Assembly (NCBI RefSeq): GCF_007680605.1
Contig: NZ_VEIO01000008.1
Span: 124,001 to 188,000, forward strand
DNA from: Paenibacillus xylanexedens
Lineage (GTDB): Bacteria; Bacillota; Bacilli; Paenibacillales; Paenibacillaceae
Reading direction: 5' to 3'
DNA: 64,000 nucleotides
A model generated the notes under the pieces. That model was not told where the DNA came from and made no database searches. It worked only from the letters and a program-made list of their open reading frames with translations. A program made the position numbers and the translations under genes. This document shows positions 52,649 to 61,321 of the stretch, piece by piece; position 1 is the first letter of the stretch, and the number at the start of each line of letters is the position of its first letter.

Positions 52649-54028
52649 TTATTCCTCAGAGCGCGGCGCTCTGTCTTTGCTCCATTTGGGCGCTCCCTTG
52701 TTTTTGCGGTTCTGGTCGCTCTCTGTGCGGCCTCCGTTACCACTAGGTTTGCCGCTTGCGGGACGCTGACCCGAATTCGAAATGGTTGCTCTCGTGCCCG
52801 GTTTCCGGTTCCCTTGAGCTGGCTTGCGATCACGGGACTGTCCCGGTTTCCGCGAGAACGAATGTCCTTCAGGGCGCGTATCCGGCCGCGGATCAGCCAC
52901 CAACACTTTACCTCCGAAGAGTGTACGCTCCTGTAATTCAATTCCGAGTTCGCGAGCGAATTTACGCATGATGAAAATTTGGGTTTCATCGACGATGGAC
53001 AATACAATTCCTGAACGTCCCATTCGGCCTGTCCGGCCTGCGCGATGAACATAGTGCTCTGAGTCAAAAGCAGGGTCATAGTTGATGACCATTGGCAAAC
53101 CTTCAATGTCCAATCCTCTTGCCGCCACCTCGGAGGCGATCAGCAATTGAATTTTGCCGTTACGGAAGGCGGCGAGTACGTTGCTGCGAGTCACTTTGTC
53201 GGCATCTCCGTAAAGCGCAGCTGCGGACAGCCCGAGGTGATTCATTTTTGCCTCAACCTCACCGATATCCTCCGTTGCATTCACAAAGACGATTGCCCGA
53301 TCCGGGTTGTATTGTCTAACCAGGCGACGCAGCATATCGATCTTGTTGCGGCTCTCTTCCACAAAATAATAATGTTCGAGTCCTGCAGCCGTCGCACGAT
53401 CCGGTTCAATACCGATATGAACAGGCTCTTTCATCTCGCGCTTAGCAAGCGTAGCCGTATGTTCGTCAATTGTAGCTGACAGGAAGATTAACTGACGGTC
53501 GCGCAGCGCACTTTTCAGCACAAATTCCACGTCACTTACACCGCCGAGCTGGAACACCTGATCTGCTTCATCAATAACAATGGTCGATACATTGTGCATT
53601 TTCAGCTTTTTAAGTGTGATCAGTTCCTTCAACCGTCCAGGCGTACCAACAACCAGCTCTGGATGCTCACGCAATTTCTCGATCTGACGTTTCACGGCAG
53701 CGCCGCCAATCAGACCTTGTACACCGATGCCGCGATCCGCACCGTAACGCTGAGCCTCACGCACAATTTGCATGGCAAGTTCCTGCGTTGGTGCAATAAT
53801 CAGTTTTTGGGTTCCTTTAATATCACTTTTGATGGATTGAAGAAGCGGTAGCAGATACGCCAGCGTTTTGCCTGTTCCTGTCTGTGACTTGGACACCACA
53901 TCTTTCCCTTCCAGAATAACCGGAATGGTCTGTGCCTGTACCGGGGAAGGCTCGTTAATGCCGTGCTGAGCTAACAATGCTCCCAGATCCTCTGCTACGC
54001 CAATTGATGCAAAAGTTTGATTCGTCAT
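52649..54028 (-). CDS. DEAD-box ATP-dependent RNA helicase
   Basis: A 459-residue RNA helicase. ATG 54028 has AAAGG 9 nt upstream; the ATG three codons earlier abuts it. Motifs in order: Q motif (SPVQAQTIPVIL), SQTGTGKT (I), PTQELA (Ia), TPGR (Ib), DEAD (II, VIDEADQ), SAT (III), ARGLDIEGL (V), HRAGRTGR (VI). The C-terminal 90 residues are disordered and rich in Arg, Gly, Lys and Ser (RNA-binding tail), as in cold-shock helicases of the CshA/CshB type. It heads a transcript with ecsA and ecsB. Confidence 0.93.
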   Translation of the reverse strand: MTNQTFASIGVAEDLGALLAQHGINEPSPVQAQTIPVILEGKDVVSKSQTGTGKTLAYLLPLLQSIKSDIKGTQKLIIAPTQELAMQIVREAQRYGADRGIGVQGLIGGAAVKRQIEKLREHPELVVGTPGRLKELITLKKLKMHNVSTIVIDEADQVFQLGGVSDVEFVLKSALRDRQLIFLSATIDEHTATLAKREMKEPVHIGIEPDRATAAGLEHYYFVEESRNKIDMLRRLVRQYNPDRAIVFVNATEDIGEVEAKMNHLGLSAAALYGDADKVTRSNVLAAFRNGKIQLLIASEVAARGLDIEGLPMVINYDPAFDSEHYVHRAGRTGRMGRSGIVLSIVDETQIFIMRKFARELGIELQERTLFGGKVLVADPRPDTRPEGHSFSRKPGQSRDRKPAQGNRKPGTRATISNSGQRPASGKPSGNGGRTESDQNRKNKGAPKWSKDRAPRSEE

Positions 54029-54147
54029 GTATTCCATCCTTTAAATTTATTCTTAAAAAAACAAAAGCCTGTCATCACATTACCTTTCATTATATGCGAA
54101 ATAAGCCCGCTTACCAAATCTTATTGCCGAAATGTTCAAGTCTGCGC

Positions 54148-54178
54148 AAAAAAAAGAAAAGCCCCTCGGCGGAGCCCT
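54148..54178 (-). terminator. Rho-independent terminator of the SDR gene
   Basis: On the minus strand, AAGGGCTCC pairs with GGGGCTTTT (three G-T wobbles) around GCCGA and is followed by a long T-rich tract. It lies 34 bp after the SDR gene. Confidence 0.7.
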
Positions 54179-54211
54179 TCTTCATCCGATATATGGTGCA
54201 CTCGTTACATT

Positions 54212-54985
54212 CTACTTCTGATTCATTACACCGTGTGACAAGCGGTCAGCCAGTCTCGGGAACAACTGATATAGCCAAATACCCGCTGATGCCAGCCGTG
54301 GCAAATTCACTTCTTCCTTGCGTTTCTTCATGGCCCGAATCATATGGCCCGCTACATTCTGAGGTGTCAGCATCAGCCAGCGCACATTGTTTACGTAATT
54401 CCCTGAAGGATCCGCACGATCAAAAAACGGTGTGTCAATGGGACCTGGATTAATCGTCGTGACGGTAATTCCCGTCTTGCGCAGTTCCTGACGCAGTGCG
54501 TTGCTGAATCCAAGTACAGCATGCTTTGTAGCCGTATACGATGCTGATTTGGCCGTCCCTATTTTACCAGCCATCGAAGCTACGTTTACAATCTGGCCTT
54601 TGCCCCGTTCAAGCATATGTGGAAGCACCGCTTTGGTACAACGGACAATGCCCATGTAATTGACGTCCATCATCTCATCGAATTCTTGTACAGACATGTC
54701 TGTCATGGCAGCAAATTTTCCGTATCCGGCGTTATTCAGCAAAATATCGATTCGTCCGTATTTATGTAACATCTCATCTACAGCCGTCTGAACCTGCTCA
54801 CTGTCTGTGACATCCAGCGTAAGCAGTTCATGCCGCCCCCGTAGTGAAGCACCAATCTGATCCAGCTTATCCCGCGAACGGGCAGCCAAAATCGGGATGG
54901 CTCCTTCCTCGATCAGCATTTGTGCACAGAGCGCACCGATTCCACTTGATGCCCCTGTTATAAAAACAACCTGATCTTTCAGCAT
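54212..54985 (-). CDS. Short-chain dehydrogenase/reductase
   Basis: A 257-residue classical SDR. ATG 54985 has GGGAGGAC upstream; the earlier in-frame ATG at 55012 has none. Motifs: TGASSGIG (10-17, NAD(P) binding), LNNAGYG (about 85-91), the catalytic Ser in VNVASMAGK, and YTATK (Tyr and Lys). The C-terminal region has a basic-hydrophobic tail that may associate with membranes. Its substrate is unknown. It is probably monocistronic. Confidence 0.92.
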   Translation of the reverse strand: MLKDQVVFITGASSGIGALCAQMLIEEGAIPILAARSRDKLDQIGASLRGRHELLTLDVTDSEQVQTAVDEMLHKYGRIDILLNNAGYGKFAAMTDMSVQEFDEMMDVNYMGIVRCTKAVLPHMLERGKGQIVNVASMAGKIGTAKSASYTATKHAVLGFSNALRQELRKTGITVTTINPGPIDTPFFDRADPSGNYVNNVRWLMLTPQNVAGHMIRAMKKRKEEVNLPRLASAGIWLYQLFPRLADRLSHGVMNQK

Positions 54986-55043
54986 GGTTGATGTCCTCCC
55001 GTAATAAAACACATTGGGCCTCTTGAAGGCCTATGCTTCTATT

Positions 55044-55502
55044 TTACGAGATCATCACCTGAATATCCATCTCGCCAATTCCATCCATCATCAAAGGAAT
55101 GCTAAGCGCTTTTGTTGCATTGAATTTAGCTAAAATTTCAGATTGCATCACTTGAGGAGGCGTAATATCCACGACAACGCCTTGGTTGGACAGAATTGTA
55201 CTTGCATTACCACTGATCATGTTACCGAGCTCAGAGATCGCACTTTTACTCATATCGTCCATCTCGGTGATGACAAAACCACCCATCATAGCTGAAACGA
55301 TTTTCAAAGCCACCGTCTCTTGTATACCAAAAACAATATTTCCGCTCAACTGCCCCGTCATTCCAATTACGATCCAGACATGGTCAGCAATGTACTCTAC
55401 ATTTTTCACGCCAAGATTCCCGGTGGAAGGCGAAACCTGGATGAGCTGTTCAAAAACGTTGCGTGCAGATTCCAGGAATGGGTTAATTACTTCCGCTTTC
55501 AC
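55044..55502 (-). CDS. cheX: Chemotaxis phosphatase CheX
   Basis: A 152-residue CheY-P phosphatase. GTG 55502 is the likely start because AGGAGG lies 9 nt upstream; the upstream GTG at 55520 overlaps it. The catalytic motif E-x-x-N is in SAISELGNMISGNASTIL (about 91-108), and the fold features (GNIVFGIQETVALKIVSAMMGG, QVMQSEILAKFN) match CheX. No other chemotaxis gene is near, so it is an orphan location. 55503-55837 is AT-rich with no supported gene. Confidence 0.92.
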   Translation of the reverse strand: MKAEVINPFLESARNVFEQLIQVSPSTGNLGVKNVEYIADHVWIVIGMTGQLSGNIVFGIQETVALKIVSAMMGGFVITEMDDMSKSAISELGNMISGNASTILSNQGVVVDITPPQVMQSEILAKFNATKALSIPLMMDGIGEMDIQVMIS

Positions 55503-55837
55503 TGTATATGTCCTCCTCACACTGGGTTATTGGTCACACACCAAAAGTCCCATATTCATTAAATTTATTATACTTTATCACGTACGAGAATTCATTAAGA
55601 ATTCAGGAAATCTTGTGTACTATAATTTATCGTCATTAGAATAGCAAATGTTTATAGCTGTTTTTGTCGCTTTACACTTTTGGAAAGAAATATTATTCCC
55701 TCGTTGATACTGTAAAAAGAATGTAGGACTTTTATACCGGTTGTGTATATAGTTAAAATTTTAAATTTTAGCTTACTTCACATTTATTCCATTTATTTAG
55801 TCCATTAGTCTACTTTCAAATAGGCGTATGCCCTTCA

Positions 55838-55866
55838 TTGCTCTGATCTCCGTAATCCCCTATAAT
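55838..55866 (+). promoter_or_regulatory. Candidate promoter of the LysR gene
   Basis: TTGCTC (55838-55843), a 17-bp spacer and TATAAT (55861-55866), 87 bp upstream of the LysR start at 55953. Confidence 0.45.
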
Positions 55867-55952
55867 TTAAGATAAAAGAAACAGAACCCGTCACGGAATT
55901 CACTGCATGACACATGACATACAGAGGATATTTTGTTGCAAGGAGGCCGTAT

Positions 55953-56855
55953 ATGAACATCAGCCAGCTCGAAACGCTGATTACTATTTCCAAAACGATG
56001 AGTTTCCGTAAAGCGGGAGAACTTCTCAACCTGACACAGCCGGCTGTCTCCGCTCAGATCAAAAGTCTGGAAGACGAATTCAACACCGTTCTTGTCGATC
56101 GGAATCAACCCGTAACCCTCACCGATCGTGGGCAGGTTTTTCTGGAACATGCTGAACGGATGCTCGATATTGTAGATGAGTTAAAACAAAAGCTGTCCGA
56201 TCTTGATGAAACGCCACAAGGACGTATTGTACTCGGAACAACGACATCCATTGCGATCCAAATATTGCCAAGGGTGCTCTCTTATTTTCAGGATCAATTT
56301 CCACTCATTAAAACAAGCATACAATCTCTGCCCTCCGCGCAGATTTATACACAGGTCGAGAATGGTCTGGTGGATATCGGAATTGGATATTTGACCGAAC
56401 GGAACCCTAACCTTAGTACATCGGTGCTATACTACGATACATTTGAGCTTGTTGTATCCCCTTCCCACCCGCTGGCGAAGAAAAAACATGCCGCAGTTGA
56501 TGTACTGCGGAGCACACCTCTGATTCTCCTGTCCCCGGATACGGTTGGGCGCCGGTTTACGGAAGCCGTTTTCAAAAAATATAACATCGAACCCAATGTT
56601 GTCATGGAGTTGTCGAGTAGCGAAGAAGTGAAACGAATGGTGGAGATTGATCTCGGTGCAGCCATTATCTCCAAACAATCTGTTGCACAGGAGCTGCGGC
56701 AAGGTACACTCCGCATGATCCCTTTAAGTGAGCTTGAGGTCAGCCACCCTGTAGGTGTCATTTATAAATCCAGTCGTTATCTGAATTCGGCGATGCATCA
56801 GTTTCTGAGTGATCTCAAAGGCATGCCGGAGACTCAATTTATCAGCTCGGAATAA
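55953..56855 (+). CDS. LysR-family transcriptional regulator
   Basis: A 300-residue LysR regulator. ATG 55953 has AAGGAGG upstream; the longer frame from 55914 does not. The HTH is at residues 2-60 (ETLITISKTMSFRKAGELLNLTQPAVSAQIKSLEDEF), and the inducer domain runs from about residue 90 (GRIVLGTTTSIAIQILPRVLSYFQ). It has no obvious target gene next to it, since the following gene is separated by a 231-bp repeat element. The C-terminal end overlaps nothing. Confidence 0.92.
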   Translation: MNISQLETLITISKTMSFRKAGELLNLTQPAVSAQIKSLEDEFNTVLVDRNQPVTLTDRGQVFLEHAERMLDIVDELKQKLSDLDETPQGRIVLGTTTSIAIQILPRVLSYFQDQFPLIKTSIQSLPSAQIYTQVENGLVDIGIGYLTERNPNLSTSVLYYDTFELVVSPSHPLAKKKHAAVDVLRSTPLILLSPDTVGRRFTEAVFKKYNIEPNVVMELSSSEEVKRMVEIDLGAAIISKQSVAQELRQGTLRMIPLSELEVSHPVGVIYKSSRYLNSAMHQFLSDLKGMPETQFISSE

Positions 56856-56857
56856 GC

Positions 56858-57088
56858 CTAGATAAGTTGAACTATTCTTTTTACACGTGAACGGAGAGGA
56901 CAGAAAAAACCTGAAAAGCGGAGCGCTCGCCTGAAAGCTTTCTGCAAGAAAGCTACATCGGAAGCATACGCTTATCACCGGATTTTCCCCTTCGGAAAGG
57001 GAATCAAAAAAATCTGGGGATAACAGCGATTGAAGGTTGTTCTGTCATCGGAGTGGATTGTATAAAATCTTCAGTTCAACTTAAATAG
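56858..57088 (+). repeat. MITE-like structured element with terminal inverted repeats (element A)
   Basis: TAAGTTGAACT (56863-56873) and its complement AGTTCAACTTA (57073-57083) bound the element; outer CTA/TAG bases extend the ends to 16 bp with two mismatches. The inside can fold: GACAGAA (56899-56905) with TTCTGTC (57040-57046); CGC-TTATC with GATAA-GCG; CCGGATT with AATCTGG; an apical TTCCC/GGGAA hairpin; and a separate AGCTTTCT/AGAAAGCT hairpin. The core is homologous to the elements at 62126-62286 and 62400-62557. It begins 3 bp after the LysR stop and ends 26 bp before the PHP gene. Confidence 0.8.
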
Positions 57089-57114
57089 ATGAAAAGAAAG
57101 GGTAGGGATTCCAT

Positions 57115-57924
57115 ATGAAATTTGATCTTCATACACACCATTTCCGCTGCGGTCATGCGGACGGCAACATCAGGGATTACATTGAAGCAGGCATAGAGGC
57201 AGGACTTCAGGCTATTGGAATCTCGGATCACACCCCTTACTTCGGCAGTGAACTGGAGCAGGCTCATCCGCGAATTGCAATGGGTAAATCTGAATTACAA
57301 CATTATGTAGCTGAAGTGCTCGCGTTAAAAGAAGAATATGCCGGTAAAATTGACGTTTTGCTCGGAATCGAATCCGACTACTTTCCATCACATGCTGAAT
57401 TGTACCGGACAACGCTGGGACAGTACCCGTTCGACTATATTATCGGTTCCGTGCATCACACGGAGGATATCAGTATTTTCAACAAAACCCGCTGGAACGG
57501 ACTAAGCAACGCTCGCAAAATTGAAGTGAAAGAAGGCTACTATGCGCTAATCGCAGAATCGGCCCGTAGCGGCATGTTCCAGATTCTTGGGCATATCGAT
57601 GCGATGAAAGGCAACTATCCGCCATTTTCCGAAATTATTGCAGATCATGCGATTGACGAAGCTCTTCAGGTGATAGCCGATGCCAACGTGGCGATTGAGA
57701 TCAACACCTCGGGCAAAACCAAGCTTAGTGGCGGTTGGTACCCGTCCGATGCTATCCTGGAACGTGCCAATCATTACGGCGTAAAAGTGACCTTCGGTTC
57801 AGATGCTCATATCCCGGGCCGGGTAGCTGATGAGCTTGACCTTGTTCGCACACGTCTGCGGGAGATCGGCTTCACCGAATGGGTGTATTTCAAACAAAAG
57901 CAAATGCAGATTGTTCCGCTATAA
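57115..57924 (+). CDS. PHP-family histidinol-phosphatase
   Basis: A 269-residue metal-dependent phosphatase, probably hydrolysing histidinol phosphate (HisJ/HisK type). Metal ligands are visible in FDLHTHHFRCGHADG (residues 3-17), AIGISDHTPYF, LLGIESDYFPSH, YIIGSVHHTEDI, LGHIDAMKGN and VTFGSDAHIPG near the C-terminus. The ATG has GGTAGGGA upstream, immediately after the right end of the repeat element. It lies away from other his genes, as in B. subtilis. A different sugar-phosphate substrate cannot be ruled out. Confidence 0.9.
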   Translation: MKFDLHTHHFRCGHADGNIRDYIEAGIEAGLQAIGISDHTPYFGSELEQAHPRIAMGKSELQHYVAEVLALKEEYAGKIDVLLGIESDYFPSHAELYRTTLGQYPFDYIIGSVHHTEDISIFNKTRWNGLSNARKIEVKEGYYALIAESARSGMFQILGHIDAMKGNYPPFSEIIADHAIDEALQVIADANVAIEINTSGKTKLSGGWYPSDAILERANHYGVKVTFGSDAHIPGRVADELDLVRTRLREIGFTEWVYFKQKQMQIVPL

Positions 57925-57939
57925 AAGCTGGTGAAACAC

Positions 57940-57985
57940 AAAGATCCCCACGTAGCATGAACTAAGCGTGAGGATCTTTTCTTTT
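57940..57985 (+). terminator. Rho-independent terminator of the PHP gene
   Basis: AAAGATCC (57940-57947) pairs with GGATCTTT (57972-57979) with inner ACG/CGT, followed by a T-rich tract. Confidence 0.82.
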
Positions 57986-58059
57986 CTTGTTTTATCTAAT
58001 TCCCTGGTAAGGCTACCCGTCATATCTAACTCACACCCTGTTTCTGGTTCCCATCGTAC

Positions 58060-58260
58060 TCTAACGATCACCAGAAACCTTATTTCGCGTGTATTGGAGG
58101 GTTTTACATTCTAACGATCACCAGAAGCGTTATTCGGGTGAATTTGCTGTAAATAATAGAATTCTGACCGAGTTTCAGCAAAATAAGCTCCAATGGGATC
58201 GTTAGAATTCCAGGCGGCCTGTTCGGGGGCAAATAAGGTTTTCTGAGATCGTTAGAATTC
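58060..58260. repeat. Four-arm 50-bp-phased palindromic intergenic repeat, copy 2
   Basis: Same architecture as 5626-5825. Direct arms are at 58060-58084 and 58110-58134, inverted arms at 58181-58210 and 58231-58260, each with CTAACGATC or its complement GATCGTTAG and a TTATT/AATAA end. The core-to-core distance is 50 bp in both pairs. It lies between the convergent PHP and GNAT genes. The rest of 57986-58461 is gene-free. Confidence 0.85.
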
Positions 58261-58461
58261 CAGAGTTCATAAATTCCAATCAAGGTGTGTCTTGAAACTT
58301 TCTGTGGTGCATCCTTTACTGCCTTTTACCTCCTCCTGTGCCACTTTCCCTTAACGTACCCCAGCATATCTGCGGGAAAATCTCTGGCTTGGAACGAAAA
58401 TTCAGCAAATTTGGCTTTCTTCAGCGTTTTCAGACACACTCTAGTAGATTATATTTTCAGT

Positions 58462-58492
58462 CAAAAAAAATGAACCCGCTCAGAGCGGGTTC
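58462..58492 (-). terminator. Rho-independent terminator
   Basis: GAACCCGCTC and GAGCGGGTTC form a tight hairpin followed on the minus strand by eight T. It is 130 bp past the GNAT gene; 58493-58620 shows no gene. Confidence 0.85.
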
Positions 58493-58620
58493 CAACAGCA
58501 TTATCTATTATCAAAAAGGGGGTCATGAGATAAGTTTACCCCTTGTCTGTTAGAGTTCAATTGCAACTATATTTCAATTGTGTAACAAATGATTGAAGTT
58601 CGTTTCAGTTACCTTATCCT

Positions 58621-59268
58621 CTATTCCGTTATGACATTCCCGGCTTGTTCGATGTAAGCTTGCGGAAGCTGTTCGAGGTACAGATCATGCTGGAACTGTT
58701 CGCGGTACATACCATACACCTTAACATCCATCGAGCTTTCGAATGCCCCGTCTTCACTGTCGTTCAGTCCATATGACGGAAGATTACGCTCATAAGTCAT
58801 GCCCATTTTAAGCAGTACCCGTTCAGAGGAACCATTGGCCTCGTAACAGCGTGCTTCAACTCTCCACAGATGAAGCTCATCAAATCCGAATGTCAGCAAA
58901 CGATGCACCGCTTCCGTGGCCACGCCTTTACCCCAGCACGCCTTGTCCAAGATGTAACCGATCTGTGCAGTCCCTTTTTGATCATTCCAATGCTGAAAAG
59001 AGGTAAGGCCGATCACTTGCTCTCTGCCCTTCCAACAGATGCCGTAATGCAGTGAATCCAGCTTGGCGCTGCTGCTCCGAATCTGGTTTAACAGTTTTCT
59101 CGCCCGAATGGGTGGAGGTTGGCTCCCTCGATTGACGTATCGAATCACTTGAGGATCGGATAAGAGTTCAGATAAAGTGATGTAATCACTTTGACGTAAT
59201 GACCGAAGTACAAGACGCTCTGTCCATAAGGCTGGTAGCCCTTGGATTAGCATATTTCGATTAAGCAT
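58621..59268 (-). CDS. GNAT-family acetyltransferase (RimJ/RimL type)
   Basis: A 215-residue N-acetyltransferase. ATG 59268 has AAAGGAG 8 nt upstream. It begins with LWTERLVLRSLRQSDYITLSELLSDPQVIRYVNRG, typical of RimJ/RimL-like enzymes. The acetyl-CoA site is IGYILDKACWGKGVATEAVHRLLTFGFDEL, followed by VEARCYEANGSSERVLLKMGM. The acceptor (ribosomal protein N-terminus, antibiotic or small amine) cannot be told from sequence. A C-terminal extension of about 40 residues carries QFQHDLYLEQLPQAYIEQ. Confidence 0.9.
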   Translation of the reverse strand: MLNRNMLIQGLPALWTERLVLRSLRQSDYITLSELLSDPQVIRYVNRGSQPPPIRARKLLNQIRSSSAKLDSLHYGICWKGREQVIGLTSFQHWNDQKGTAQIGYILDKACWGKGVATEAVHRLLTFGFDELHLWRVEARCYEANGSSERVLLKMGMTYERNLPSYGLNDSEDGAFESSMDVKVYGMYREQFQHDLYLEQLPQAYIEQAGNVITE

Positions 59269-59411
59269 GACAATCACTCCTTTGCCTAACGGGCTCTAGT
59301 CCGGTAAGACAAGCAAGCTCTAAGGATGATCCGGCATGATCCTACGATTGAATGACATAAATTGTAGTATGTCCTGTCATTATTCAGCTTTATTCGGTCA
59401 TGATACTCCAG

Positions 59412-60143
59412 TTACTCTTGTAATCCGCGATAGATACCTGAGCGTATTTCACGAATATATGCTTCAAGTGCCGGAACTTCTGCTTTTTGTGCAATCCGTA
59501 CTTCATGTTCAATATCGTAAGGAACCCGAACAAACTGAAGGTTAAACGGCTTTTGGCTATCATCGCCGTATTCCCCTTCAAGAATACAATATGAGGCTTG
59601 CGGAAGATCAAGCGGATTACCTACGCTACCCGTGTTAAACAGCATTTTCCCTTCCAGATATTGAAGGAAAGCATTATGAACATCACCATAACCCACCACG
59701 TCAGCCGCTCCAGCCTCTGATTCGTCCGTCGGAGGATCAAACATGGCCAGCCGCTTGTCCATCTCATCCCATGGCTGTACGCGATGGTAGACACTTTGCG
59801 GTGAAGCATGGACTAATCGAACGGTCCGTCCGCTTAATTTGAATTCATAACTGAAGGGAAGGCTTGCCAAATAAGCCACTCTGTCGGCTCCCAGTCGTTC
59901 AGCTTGCCATGTGAAATCACGGACGTCCTGATTCACCGCGATCAGTTCATCCCAGTTGCCACGAATGACCACTTCACATGTTGCTCTGACCTGATCCACC
60001 ACTTCAGCTGGTTGCGGCCCTTTGCCCACAAGATCACCCAGACAAAATATCCTGTTCAAACCACGATGCTGCATATCTTTCATCACAGCTTCCCAGGCAG
60101 TCATGTTGCCATGAATGTCGGATACAATCGCTATACGTTCCAT
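59412..60143 (-). CDS. Calcineurin-like metallophosphoesterase
   Basis: A 243-residue metallophosphoesterase. ATG 60143 has GGGGG 9 nt upstream. Metal-site motifs: IVSDIHGNMTAWEAVM, FCLGDLVGKGPQPAEVV, VIRGNWDE, LVHASPQSVYH and VGYGDVHNAFLQ, with the last His ligand changed in context (GDVH rather than GHTH). It is related to YfcE/diadenosine-tetraphosphatase-like proteins; the substrate is unknown. It lies next to a second phosphoesterase gene on the same strand, 31 bp downstream of it. Confidence 0.88.
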   Translation of the reverse strand: MERIAIVSDIHGNMTAWEAVMKDMQHRGLNRIFCLGDLVGKGPQPAEVVDQVRATCEVVIRGNWDELIAVNQDVRDFTWQAERLGADRVAYLASLPFSYEFKLSGRTVRLVHASPQSVYHRVQPWDEMDKRLAMFDPPTDESEAGAADVVGYGDVHNAFLQYLEGKMLFNTGSVGNPLDLPQASYCILEGEYGDDSQKPFNLQFVRVPYDIEHEVRIAQKAEVPALEAYIREIRSGIYRGLQE

Positions 60144-60174
60144 CTGGTTAACCCCCATTCATGTATGTTAAGCC

Positions 60175-61134
60175 TCATCTTTCACTTACATCATCCCGGC
60201 TTAAATGAAGCACGGTCAGTTCAGGTCTGCATAGAAAACGAATGGGAAGCTGCGTCATGCCAAATCCCCGATTCACGTAAACAGGCATCTGGGGCGTAGA
60301 TGTATAATGCAATCCCTGGATATATTTACGTGACCCCCGCGGAGTCGTCATTGCACCGAACCAGGGAAAACGGACTTGACCACCATGACTGTGACCGGAG
60401 AGTTGCAACCCAAATCCATGCGGAGCGGCATAATCGGCATAATCCGGTTCATGCATAAGTAGCAGTTTCCACACACTCTCACTTAACCCTGTAACGGCCT
60501 CTTCCAAGTCGGGCTCTCCTGTTAACGCATCATCCAGACCTACTACCGCAAACTTTCCGTTTCCACGTTCAATAACGATATGCTGGTTGAGTAAAAGGGT
60601 AAAGCCCGCTTCACGGAACATCTCCATCACATCCTGCTGTTGACGTCCTCGATAATCATGATTCCCGAGCACCGCAAACTTCCCGTACCTTGCTGTCATA
60701 GAGGCAAGAATCGGTACACACTCACGCATTGGCTCGGATTGTCTCTCAACGATATCTCCGGTAAAACAGATGAGATCCGGTTGCTGATCCTTGATTTGCT
60801 CTGCCAGTTTGCTCAACTGTTTTCGCCCTGTATGAAAACCAAGGTGTACATCACTGAAATGAACGACACGCAGTCCATTAAACGCTTCAGGAAATGAGGG
60901 GAACTTAAGATCAATATGATTGACTTGTAGACGCCGCGGCTCCCAAAGCGCGTATCCCAGTGTCAGCACACTCGCTACCAAAGTCATTACATGTTTTCGT
61001 AGTTGGAACATTCGACGAGAAGGATCATGATCCTTTTCTTCTCCAGGAAAAAGAGGTGAATTCGAACGGTTTGGCCCGTTCAAGTGTCGGGACGGCGAGT
61101 TGCCGCGGTTCAACCGTGGTGTCTTTCCCATCAT
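60175..61134 (-). CDS. Membrane-anchored YkuE-like metallophosphoesterase
   Basis: A 319-residue phosphoesterase. A hydrophilic, Ser/Asn-rich N-terminus of about 45 residues precedes one membrane or signal-anchor helix (HVMTLVASVLTLGYALWEP, about 48-66), so the catalytic domain is probably outside the cell. Motifs: VVHFSDVHLGFHTG, LICFTGDIVERQ, AVLGNHDYRG, LLLMHEPDYADYA and LQLSGHSHGGQVRFP. GAGGAGG lies just before the tandem ATGs at 61134. YkuE relatives act on cell-envelope phosphoesters or UDP-linked lipids; this is inferred only. Confidence 0.9.
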   Translation of the reverse strand: MMGKTPRLNRGNSPSRHLNGPNRSNSPLFPGEEKDHDPSRRMFQLRKHVMTLVASVLTLGYALWEPRRLQVNHIDLKFPSFPEAFNGLRVVHFSDVHLGFHTGRKQLSKLAEQIKDQQPDLICFTGDIVERQSEPMRECVPILASMTARYGKFAVLGNHDYRGRQQQDVMEMFREAGFTLLLNQHIVIERGNGKFAVVGLDDALTGEPDLEEAVTGLSESVWKLLLMHEPDYADYAAPHGFGLQLSGHSHGGQVRFPWFGAMTTPRGSRKYIQGLHYTSTPQMPVYVNRGFGMTQLPIRFLCRPELTVLHLSRDDVSER

Positions 61135-61235
61135 TCCCCTCCTCGGCTCAGTTTTCTTAAAAGTTGTTACAGGTCATATCCATCCCTGTAGTATACCATA
61201 TTCTGCCTTGCATGCTTGCTTCCTTCGATTGATGA

Positions 61236-61282
61236 CAAAAGAAGCCGTGACCCGCCAAATTCTGCGCGGGATCACGACTTCT
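61236..61282 (-). terminator. Rho-independent terminator of the sdh operon
   Basis: AGAAG-CGTGA-CCGC on one side and GCGGG-TCACG-CTTCT on the other form a long stem with two mismatches, followed on the minus strand by TTTTG. It lies 40 bp after sdhB. Confidence 0.78.
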
Positions 61283-61321
61283 CAGAGGAGCAGATTGAAC
61301 CTCTGCTTCTCGATTACACCA

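Noticed and set aside
52624..53106. 160-codon minus-strand frame inside the DEAD-box helicase gene
   Set aside because: It is out of frame within the Arg/Gly-rich helicase tail, a common source of spurious frames.
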